The notes under the pieces were generated by a model. It saw only the letters and a list, made by a program, of their open reading frames with translations, made no database searches and had not been told where the DNA came from. This document shows, piece after piece, positions 49,201 to 61,000 of a stretch of 64,000 nt of DNA (position 1 is its first letter; each line of letters begins with the position of its first letter). A program made the translations under genes and the position numbers. The DNA comes from Cristatella mucedo (Eukaryota > Bryozoa > Phylactolaemata > Cristatellidae): assembly GCA_009760855.2 (NCBI GenBank), contig WPIO01000066.1, positions 1,696,501-1,760,500 on the forward strand, given 5' to 3'.

Positions 49201-52200
49201 GCTTCATAACATTGCTAAAATTAGGGCTTGTTTAGATAAGGATACCACGTCCAAGTTGGTCCATGCATTCGTGACATCTCGTCTCGACTTCTGCAACTCA
49301 CTGCTTACAGGCCTACCAGCATGTGCGATCAGACGATTGCAGCTGGTGCAAAACTCTGCAGCTAGGCTTGTCTGTCGTGAGCGTCGCAGTTGCCACATTA
49401 CTCCACTTCTCGCCGACCTGCACTGGCTACCAGTCAAGCAACGGATTGACTTCAAGGTTTTGTCGCTCACTTTTAGGTCTCTTCATTCTATGGCTCCAGC
49501 CTACATTTCAGATATACTACCCCATCAGGCAAAGCATCGTACCACTCGCTTTTCGGAATCCAACAGTCTAGAAATACCTCGTACAAACCTTAAATCCTTT
49601 GGAGACCGTGCATTTAGCTCGTATGCTCCCACAGCCTGGAACTCCCTCCCGACCTGCATCAGAACATCCCCTGACCTGACCACATTTAAAAGAAACTTAA
49701 AAACATACCTATTTAGGACAGCATTTAGTGGGTCCTTGTGATTCGTCCTCGATGTGCTTATGCGTGCTGACACTGTTCATGCTGCCACTAACCACATTTG
49801 CATGCTGACCCAGTGCATGTAACCCCTAACCATGTTATTCATTTTGTTTGTTTTTCAAGCATGATTTTACTTACTATTCTATTGCGTATCACTTTGCAGC
49901 AAATGTAAAGCGCCTAGAAAGAGATTAAGTTCTCTGAGGGCGCTTTATCAAGTGCAATATTATTATTATTATAAACTTCTCTTAAGGAGCTATGCACATG
50001 AATTATACGATAATTAGTTTTTTAAGTATGCTGACACTAGCAGCACACTTGCAGTGTCAGCACACTTTAAAAATTTGTATCATTACCACCAGCCAGTTGA
50101 GAGGCTTTCTTTGAAGCATGTGCAAAGTGCCTAGAAATACTCAAGTTCTGTGAACAGAACTACTTAAATGTCTTCTCATTACAACTAGGCTAATATCAGA
50201 AGGACTAGGTCGGGCCAGTCTATGAACCGTCCTGAATCAAATGTAGCCGTTGCGGTTAAAACACGGGTCGGAACAGAAAGAACCTAGCTGCTGCCAAATA
50301 AACACGGCTTAAAAGACGAGCCAAACGAAATATTGAAAGAGGCACTTCATCGCTGGCGATTTGGCCGATACGGCCAAAATAGGAGCGCCTAGTCAGACAA
50401 TTCGCTAGCGAATCCAGTACGTGAGGAGGGCGGACTGAGCGCTACGAGCACGCGACTGCAGCCAGGGCAGCACGAAGCGCCGCTTTGAGTGCTTTCTCGT
50501 ACCTCAGCATTCTCGAAGGTCAGATCTCGTACCAGTGGGATGCACTTTGCCGCTACGTACTTGGACAGCGCGTCCAGGTTGGCCAGGTCGCTGAACACGT
50601 CGTTCTGGCCGCCACCCTTAACGGACAAGCAGCCTCGATGCTGCTGCTGTCATGGCAACTGGCTCTGCTGTCATGGCAACTGGCAAGAACCGGGCTAGCA
50701 CAAAGTGAAGCAGCTGCCCCAGCCCGACCCCATAAGCCGTGGTACATGCAGGTCAAGCTGGCGAGCTGCCAAGAGGCCTGAGACCGGTGCCTGCTCAGCA
50801 GCTCATACGTGAGCGCCGGCGCCTAAGCCAGAGCAGTGGCGACCGCCCTGCACGGGACCGGGTATTCGCAGCACGGCAACTGCTTCCACGGTGACGGCTT
50901 TGGCTCTCTGGTAAGTGTACACTCGTGACACACAGCTGCCACCAACTGCAGATCGACAGCAACAGACTGGTAACACGGTAGGTTCTGACTAAGCACTGCT
51001 TTCCCCCTTCACCTTTGAAGAACGACGTCAGGTCTACTGGCAGTGCCGTGTGTGCACAGCAATAGCTGCTTAGGGTTTAACTCACGTGTAACAGCATCGA
51101 CATAGTCAACATGACTTTATGGAGGCCCTCACAAACTCGTGTGCACAGGCACACACACCTGCATCCAGACACACACAAACACGTGTATATTATAAGGGTT
51201 TTGCCTATGCACAGACATACGAAAACAGGCATATATAATTTACAGGCAATCCGGCTCTTTCTAGACAGAACCAGTGCCATTCAGTTTTGGCTGAGCTACT
51301 GAAAAAAGCCACTACGCCTCTTCAGCTCTTGATGCATTCGGCCGCGCATCGAAGCAGGTCAACAAATCCCTCAAGTTCAGCCATTTCTTTCTTCTGCTGG
51401 AGGAGCTGCTGTGACTTACGAGTTAGTTGATCACGGTTAGTTGATTACGGTTAGTTGACACAGAGAAGTTTTACTCTGAACCACAAGACCTCCACCTTGG
51501 CTCCTTCACATCTACTAATCTGGACTGCAGCACCCGTTTTGGCCTTCTCGTGACCTCAAGCCCTTCATGGACCTTCAATTAGCTTTTTAATTCCATTTCC
51601 TTAAAAGACTTTTGACGCTAGAAGCTTTAGCTCTTCAGGTGGTAAACTATGGAGCTCACTGCCACAATTCTTGGGCAAAACGGCATCTTCTCTCCTGCTG
51701 CCGACTGTGGCACATACTTCCAGCTATCCTCTGCCAATACTTCCGTGCAACACACTTCCTCGACTTCCTCCTGACTCAGCTATACTTATCGCATTATTTT
51801 TATTGACACCAGGTAAGGCGGTTGCTTTCACGACCTCGGTCCCGAGGTCGTGGGTTCGATTCATGTGGTGAGCGATTCTTTATAGCCACTATAAGCGGTG
51901 GTGATAGCTGTAAGAGCTCTTCTGTTGCTATACAAAAATAGGCTGTTTAATCAGCTAAGATTTTTTTATTTATTATTGAGTAACATGAAGTCTGTTTGCT
52001 TGGTCTAGCGGTTAAGGTGCTTGCTCCGACCAAGGTCTGACTGAGGTCATGGGCTCGAGCCCCGCGGCATATGTGAAGCGCCTGAATAGAGATTAAGTTC
52101 TCTTGGGGCGCTGTATAAGTGAATTATATTATATTGGTAAATACGCACCGTACCGAAAGCCGCTTAGGCTTTGAGTGCACTGTGGAAAACTATCAGAACA

Positions 52201-55032
52201 CCCACTTACTCATTGTGGCTTCGTGGAGTCAGACGGAGACAAATTACATCACGTTATAAGGGTTGGCAAGCACTCTTATACAATCACACCCGTACAGTTG
52301 CGCTCAGGCAAGGATGCTTGTCACCGATCTGGGAATTGAATCGCCTAGGGTGTTGAATGAACAAGAAGACTACGCTGGCTGCAAAGCCCAGTTTGCTAGC
52401 CATGCTATTGCAATCAACGGTCAGCCACCGAATGGCAGAGCAGTTTCACCTGCACCTGCTTCGGCCATCCCTTCTAGTCAAAGGACGTGCGGCCTATCAT
52501 AAGCCGAGCTGTGCGGCCGGTGTAAAGTGAAGCTCAGACGACCTGCACACTCGAGTGATCAGGAAGAATGAGGGCTGAACTCGACACACCGGGCACCGGA
52601 GCGAATAAGTCGGGAGGGGAAGGGGTCGCGAGGCATAGCCCCGGCTTGCCTAGCCTGCCAAGAGATGCAGCTGTACAGCACCAGGCACAATTGATTGATT
52701 GCACATCTCACTTTAGGTGCTTGCCCTAGTCGTTGTGAGAGAGACCTCGACGAAGAACGTGTTTAGCGGATCACGGGCGCGAATGGAGCAGCTCGAATAT
52801 CTAAACAGACATTCTCTAGTTTGCCTAATACTGGTGCCATCTCTTTCCCGGCAGCCGACAGTACTCGTTTCTCACACTTCATGTCTGCAACACTTCAAGT
52901 GCCACTATTTTCCTGACCGGCTGGGAAAGCATGCACGTGGTTTAAACGCCGAAGTGCCATCGGATGCTAAGCAAGCGAGCAAGCCGTAAGCAGCACAAGC
53001 AATCGATTACCAGTTCCGGCCGGAATTCGAGCACGTCACCATTTGTGCGCCGGGTGGCGGAGGCCTCCCTGCAATCGAAATTGCCTCGTGAAAGACACGG
53101 TGCGCCGATGCGGATTTGCAACGTGGCAATGGCAAGCCTCGGCCAGCAGCAGCTTACACAGTCTAGCAGACAAATGGCAGATAAACAGCAATGATAATAA
53201 TAATATTAACAATAAAGCCTGTCTTGTCAGACAGCTGCACGGCAGAGCAAGAAAACCGAAGCGTATCATAATTTGTCGTAATCGTAATTTGTCTGCTGCT
53301 GCCTACAGGCCAACCAACTATGTCGAACACCCACCTGGTCGACTGCTGCTGCTGTTGGGAATTTTAAAATCAACTCGAGGGTCCGAACAAGTAAATTAAT
53401 GTCAAAATAAACACAGACCAAAGCACGATTTATATAGAATAAAAACCACAGCACGGACAGTAGATGCACTAGCGATAGTAGAATGTGGCCCCCTTCCCAG
53501 ATAAGCAGTGAGCCTCTATTCGGGCTGGCATGGACTCGACAAGCTTCACAAGTTACATTGGATAGCATAGCATGCCAAACCGCTTGCAATTATGTTCCAT
53601 ACTTCGACCGGTGGTCGTCTTATGCTACTTTCTACATGCTTCAGTCGACTGGCTGTGCTGTCATGCCCGCTCAGGGCAAGGCTTCTTTATGGACTTAGGT
53701 GGCTTAGTTGAGCTTTCTTTGCTAACCTTGCCGTAAAGCCCGCGTTCGTTAAGCATTTGCCTCACTGTCTGCTCACGATGGATTGTAGTGGTGTAGGGCT
53801 AGTGTGGATGGAATGGATGGAATGGAATCGAGCGGATGAAAATGGGCTTTCAGGCACTCCATTTTCAGGAGGTAATCATCCTTCCGGTAGTAGCCCGATG
53901 GCTGCCAGACACAGGCCTATTCTTCACTATCTCTAGCACGGCCGTTTTCCTAGTGTTATATCCGACAGCCTTCTCACTCAACCCCAGCTTCCGAGCCATC
54001 TCTCGGTTGCTAACTTTCCAAAGATGGTAAGACTGTGGCAGGGCCCACATAAAATATGGAGACAGCCTGCCTGAGCCATAGCTACTTTAATGGCATGCAC
54101 AGGCCGGTACGGTCTGCGGGTCTCGACCAAGATCACCGAGTGCTTGTCACCAAATTTCTCAAGTGAGCTAGTGCGCCTAAAAGATACCACACCATTTAAT
54201 AGACGGTTAGTGTGTGCAAATGTAGCCATGTGAGTGACGTGCTAACATCAACAAGATTCTCTTGCTGGTGCAAGAACTACAACAATACTCAGCAGTAGCA
54301 CCACACAGTGTGGTCACCAAATCTACTTACCCAAAGACGGTGTACCATTGGCACTCGCCACGAGTCAGTGCAGCCGCCTTCATCACATTTTTGTACGTGT
54401 CTGACGTTTTGCTCTCCAAGAAAGCTATAATCTTACGCTTGTCATCCTACGAAAAGAAGCCGGTCAATCGGCTTCGTTTAGGGCTGACACGCCAGTAATG
54501 CAAGCTCTCGTGTGCGCACTGTCGCACTGAGGTTCACACGAAGAGCACCAAATAACAACAATAGCCAGAAGTCAGGTGCTAGTGTGTGCACTGCAGTTGA
54601 CGTCGGCAAACACCAGCGAGCATCTGGATAGCATTAAAAGACTGTCTGGCAATCAGCGCCGACGCGATGAGCAGCAGCAGTCCGAGGGGAAGCCGACAAC
54701 AGATGATCACGAGGTCACCGTGAACACATGACCCTTGCTCGGTCGCAAGGGAACGGAGCTGTCCTGGAGGGGGGAAGGAGAACAACTAGCTGCGTTGTCA
54801 CAAAACACAGGAGTCCTAAGCATGCACCGATTTGTAATCGTTAGGGTGGAAATGGCCAGGATTAAGCAGGAGAATTAGCCAGACCTTGACGTTTGCAGGG
54901 GCAGCCAGTCATTGGAAAGTGGAGGGATGTCGAGCAGCTTAGATGCCTGACATGCCACTTCGGAGGGGTTCAGAGGTGTCGAGGCTGATAGCCCCTTTGC
55001 TAAGGCCAGGTGCTGCATAAAAATAATAACTC

Positions 55033-55064
<32 letters not shown>

Positions 55065-58000
55065 CGCCCTAAGAGAACTTAATCTCTATTCAGGCGCTTC
55101 ACATATGCCTCGGGGCTCGAGCCCACGACCTCAGTCAGACCTTAGTCGGGGAGAGCACCTTAACCACTAGACCAAACCAGCTGGGCGCATCAGACAATGG
55201 CCGTCATTACCTACACAGCTGACTAAGAGGAAGTTTTGAGTTTTCATCAAAGCGAATTACCCCCTTTTCGTATGCTGCATGAAGCAGGAAATCTTAAATT
55301 AAACACCTTCACACAAGTAGACCGACTGCCCAACCTGCAGCTATGGCTGGTGCTGGGTCCTGAGGTTAGAGAGCTGACACATGATGTCCACAAAAAATAT
55401 TTGCCCACAGCAAAAAAGTTCTTCAGCCCTTTGTATGCAAAAAAGGAGGCAAAATCCATTTTAAAAAAGAGATAATACTAGCACCATTGCTGACCACAAA
55501 ACATTTGTTGGCCTACAAAGCATACGACAGAAGTGAACGAAATTAGAGAACACTGCCTCCGGTTTTGAAGAATGGCATAGGTCTAAAGACCAAGCCAGCA
55601 GCATTGCTCACCTCTCTTCCCTAAGACACACCACTACAAATAAGCATGGCAACTACTGATTCAGATTATACACGCTTTCCTCTCTCGTGTTAACATCAAG
55701 TGTAATGTTGCGTTGAGTGCAAACAAGCCTTCTTTTCCTTTTCTCTTTTTTTGTGGCTACAGATCACCGGCTCACTTTAGCTTTGGCTTCAAAATAAGTT
55801 CTGGGCATTTAACCTTAAGTTTAGCAAAAAACGTTTAAGAAACTTGTAGCTAGATGTGGTGAAAATTCTTGTGCAGCAGCTAACAATATTCAAATAAATG
55901 ACAGTGCGCTTTTCAAGGGGCAATTGAGCCAGAACGAAAGTATCTGCTGCCACTAGAGGCTAACAGAACGCCGTCCTCCGACGGCACGACAAAGTTCGAA
56001 TGGCAAGTGCGATCATAGTTACCAAAATGCTGTCCACTTCCACAATGCTGCCTTTCTCCACGACGGGATCCTTGAGCTGCTCCTGTATGTACTGTACGAT
56101 GGCCTCGGTCGACCTCTGGCCTCGATACTCGCGCTTCAGCAGCTGTCCATAGTGAAACAGCTTTAGCGTGGGATATTTGGATATGTGATAGCGCATGGCT
56201 AGGCCACCTGAAAAGCGAGCGATATGCAACAATTGAAGAGCGACTGGCATACGACTAGCCGGAGACGGGCAACATTTGCCGAAGGCTGGCTAGCAGGAGG
56301 CCAAGGAGAAGCTGCGAGTGATGGGGGCCAGGGAGATTATGACAGGCCGAGGAAGAAGTGTGCGAGGGAAGAGCTAACAGTGTGGCCACTGCGGTAAAAA
56401 ATGCCAGCACGATTCTTACTTTCTCTGTCACAGTCGACTTTGGCAAAAACCACTTTGGATGAATCCTACAGAATGGCAGAGACAGATGAAAGTGCCAGCA
56501 TCAGTGCAAGGCCTTCATCCATGCAGATTGCTGGGGGTGAGCAATCATTGTAGTTTCTATAACTGGCCAACATCCCGGTTCTCCGGTGTTCAATGGCGAT
56601 CCTCCTTTTTGTACACATTTCAGGGAATAGGCAGTCAGAAAAGTTCTCAACTCCCACAACAGGCGATCGGGAAAGCATTCAAATAAGGATGATGGAGAAT
56701 TAAAACCTATGGCATTTGATCACCAAATTGTAGGTACCATAGTAAAACACGTTCAAAAAGATAGCGCTCACAGCGATGCCTAGCAGTGGTACCATTCTTA
56801 CACCAGGTACTGGTACTCTATATTTCGGCCCTGGAGATCGGTCTTTCTTCTTTTGTTTTTTTGTACTCTTGCATGCAAATGTCAAAGCCAAGCACGTGGA
56901 GCTAGCCTAACTGGTTATGTCAGTCTGAGCATTTGAAGGCTGCCCCTGAGTCTCAGCCAAGGGGGTAATCATAATTTTTAATAACTACATTTGTATAGCG
57001 CCTTCAAAGAATCTATCTTTTTCTAGGCATTTTACATTGACTGTTAAGGTAGTGTGGTCGAATTTGCCCACAGCAAAAAAGTTCTTCAGCCCTTTGTATG
57101 CAAAAAAGGAGGCAAAATCCATTTTAAAAAAGAGATAATACTAGCACCATTGCTGACCACAAAACATTTGTTGGCCTACAAAGCATACGACAGAAGTGAA
57201 CGAAATTAGAGAACACTGCCTCCGGTTTTGAAGAATGGCATAGGTCTAAAGACCAAGCCAGCAGCATTGCTCACCTCTCTTCCCTAAGACACACCACTAC
57301 AAATAAGCATGGCAACTACTGATTCAGATTATACACGCTTGCAATTATACATGATTGCAAATGTCAAAGCCAAGCACGTGGAGCTAGCCTAACTGGTTAT
57401 GTCAGTCTGAGCATTTGAAGGCTGCCCCTGAGTCTCAGCCAAGGGGGTAATCATAATTTTTAATAACTACATTTGTATAGCGCCTTCAAAGAATCTATCT
57501 TTTTCTAGGCATTTTACATTGACTGTTAAGGTAGTGTGGTCGAATTTCTGGTGATAATTAAATAATAATAATAATAATGTTAATAATGTACTTGATAAAG
57601 CGCCGTCAGACGACTCAATCTCTTTCTAGGCGCTTTACATTTGCTGCAAAAGGAAACGCGATTGAATGGTGAGTAATATCATGCCTGATAAACAACATGA
57701 ATAATGATAACATCCACGTGTCAACAAGCATAACATGGTTAGCGATAACGTGAAAATAGTGCCAGCATGTGGGGTGCTTGCCCCTGATTGCGAGTCGAAT
57801 CCAGCAGCAGGAAATTCTTTATCTCCCGCTTATAGGCAGGACTGATAGCTGCTCTAAGGCTCTCCTACTGCCTATAAAAGCAAGGCTATATATACCTATA
57901 TATGCTGCTCACACCAGCAGACCTTTACCTTTGCAGCAAGCATTCGGGGGAGGGGGGCTAGCAGAGGCGCAATCAAGTTTAAAAATGTTGAATGTCGCAG

Positions 58001-61000
58001 GCGTTGCACATCAAATTCACCTAGGGCGTGAGAAGCATGCTCGGCCTAGACTGCAGCACCGAGGCAATTGCAATGGCAAGCCGCCTTTCTCCGTCCCTGC
58101 CTTTCGCCATCGGCTCTGCCTTACTGCTACCTGAGGCAGCTCTCCTAGGCAGTGCACACCGAACGCCATGCACTGTGCTAATGAACACCGGACTGCTGGA
58201 CATCCATACAGCAGCTGGTTGCAGCTCCTTACCGGAAACAGCTCGGCAACCTTATTGGAGGCCTCCTCAAAAACAGGCATCAGGATGTGGCTAAAGCGGC
58301 ACCTGGATAGGAAAAAACGGCAACTCATCAGATGAATGCAGCCTAAGCACTGCAGGCACTTCAGGGGCCACCATCCGGGGCTTGACCAGTACCTTGTTAT
58401 TAGGGGGGAAGAAGGGGGCTAACTTTCAAGGCTCTCGTTGCCTTCGCCATGGCCAACCAATCAAGCAGGCAGCCTCCCTCTGGGAAAGCTGCCATGCTTA
58501 AAAGCAGCATCACAGCCCTTCGCAACCCCTCTTACTAAGCCCTTGACCCAAAGCATGCCAAACTCCTTCACCAGCTTCGACTGCAGGCCGATTGTCGGTA
58601 CGACAACTACTACCGGTAAGATCCCAGAGCATGCTGGGGCTCGGAAAAACCTGGATGGGGTGCCCCCTCTCTCTCTCGGCTTGCAGTCAGGGCCTCTTGC
58701 GCTGATCGAGTTGATGGCATCACCCGACCACGTGAACAAAGGAAAACATATGGCCATCCCCATGTTCAGAACCAGCCGGAATATTGATTACTCACATAGA
58801 ATGCACGCATTGGTCAAAAGCAGACCAGACCGATACCAGGCACTCACTGACAATATGAAGAAGCCAACAGGAATCTCAACCAGCAAGCCAGTTCAGCAGA
58901 AAAACGTACCATTCTGCATAGAAGTCCACAAATACAAGTTCACTCTGACCTGAAGAGGAAAAACTCGAGCACGTTAGCAGACGCCCGGTTGGCAGTCGCA
59001 ATGAATAGGGGTGAGCAAGGTGATTGCCACAGCACGATGCACGTGGGGAGGGACTGCTGCTGCTGCTGCTGCTTGTTGCATTCGCGGCTCGATGGGACAG
59101 CACACAATCTCGTAGCTAATAGGCTTGCAATTAAACTGAGAAAATCTACCACTTGGAAAAGGTCACACGAGTTCAAGATATGTACATCAAGAGAAGTAGT
59201 CAAACGTGACAACAGCATCGATGCACATCTGACTCATGCCAAGTAGAAGACGAGAATAATAATATCGTGCCAGTTTGAATAGTAAAAATTCACTCTAGAA
59301 CTTAATCGACAGTACTAAACGGCAATGACACTTACTCAGAACGTCGTCCACATTTGTTTCTGTCAGCTGTACGACTGATGATCCAAGTGTGTGCTGAACA
59401 AGCAGCACCTGAAAACCGGTCAAACAGACAGGTATAAACCCGGGTGGCTTAGAGCACTTGCTTCTGAAGTCTACCCAATTAGTGTAACTGACCGACCATG
59501 AGAATAACATACAGTGCAAACTTTGCAAACCCAGAGTATCAGTATTTAATATAAAATATTTCAGCTTTGGATTGCTGGCTAACAAAAGTTTGCTAAAAAT
59601 AGGATTCGCATGAGCTAGCAATATTTGCAACAGACCGTGCAAGCTACCAACTTGGTTTCCTTGCCATGTGCACGAACATGCAAAATGACCCTGCTTTGGC
59701 AGTAACTTAGGCTCCTTCTGACTCCCCACAAGTTGCCATTTTCGATCAATATGATTTTGTCGCAACTCTGAGCACTGTGAAGCAAGATTCACTGGACAGA
59801 TAAAGTATCCCCCTCTCTAAAAAATATATATCTCAAACAACATACTGGGCAATTCTTAGCAATCCAAAATGGTTTTAATCGAGCTGTTTTGAGCAAGCAC
59901 AATCACGGGCCTGATAAAGTGCAAAACGATGATCACATGCAGAATTTCACTGTTCCTGAAATGTGTTTCCTCTTCTGCATCAAAATTACATGTCAGTCAA
60001 GACACCTACAAAGACTCTCGACATTGATGCTATCTGCAGCAAACTTGCACACTCGGTGCTTCTGCTTGACCCACCTATTAACCTTCCCTACTTGATGCAA
60101 TGCTACAATAGAGCACTAGCCAAAGTCATAGATGGACTTGCACGGCTGCCTTGCAAGAAGACCCCATCCCAGAGCCCTTTGCTTTACTTTTGATAAAAAA
60201 GGAAGGTAAGAATACTAAAGGTGGGCTTCAAAACGCCTCCAAAAACAGGGAACTCACGGTCTGTCGCTTGGCATTTGGGAACTATTGTAGATCGTATCCA
60301 TCTGTTCTGGCTAATGCTAAGTCTACTGTTTTAAGAGGAATAAGCAAATCACAGATCGACAACCCAATATTGCTGAAGTTCACTAAAGATCATTCTTCTG
60401 AACCCCTGACAAACGAGCAGAGTGCCAAGAGGCCTGAAAAGCGAAATGGCGCCTGCAGTTCTGAATGCTTTGATCCCTCCCAGCCCTCGAGCATGTCGAA
60501 TTCTCTCAACTTCCTTGCTGCATGTATTAATGACATCTGCACATGGATGGCAGAAAATTTTCTTAAACTAAACGATGATAAAACTAGCCTACTGGTCATG
60601 GCCAAACAAGTATGATTCGGAAATTGGAAAGGCTGACGCTCAAAATCGGCTGTGCCACATATCTCCTGTCGAATCTGCACCAAATCTAGGAGTCATGTTC
60701 CACAGTTATACCTTTCATTAGACGATCATGTCAGCTCCACCGTCAAGTTTGCCTACTTACAGCTACATAACACTGCTAAAATTCGGGCTTATTTAGATAA
60801 GGATACCACATCTAAGTTGGTCCAAAGGGACCAGATATTCTAACTGTGCTAGCTAAGCATGCCGGGTCAACCGAGGATACCTCTGCTGGGGTCTATACGT
60901 GAGGACACCAGAGCAGAACAGGGTAAATCAGGAAGTGGGAGCAAACAGGCTCCATTTACCCTCACCATACCCCCCCCCCTGAAGCCGGTTGGGTCATGGG

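Larger units (their letters stand above)
51475..52260 (+). mobile_element. LINE family B 3' end interrupted by two SINEs
   Basis: B C-terminus at 51480-51805 (CTC TTCAGGTGG.. / ACACACTTCCTCGAC). The B terminus resumes at 52143-52260 (accgtaccgaaagccgcttaggcttt ... gtggagtcagacggagacaaattacat). SINE2 and SINE1 fill the gap. Confidence 0.8.

Noticed and set aside
52006-52062. tRNA genes suggested by A and B boxes
   Set aside because: The same head recurs with a LINE-type tail at several loci and does not fold into a full cloverleaf, so these are SINE1 copies.
52717-52989. Plus-strand open frame after a cacttttag-like acceptor as an extra exon
   Set aside because: No recognisable domain, wrong strand for ERP44, no matching donor and phase partner.
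59295-59792. 165-residue minus-strand frame as one protein
   Set aside because: Only its last part (59408-59336) is coding, as ERP44 exon 2; the rest is intron 1.
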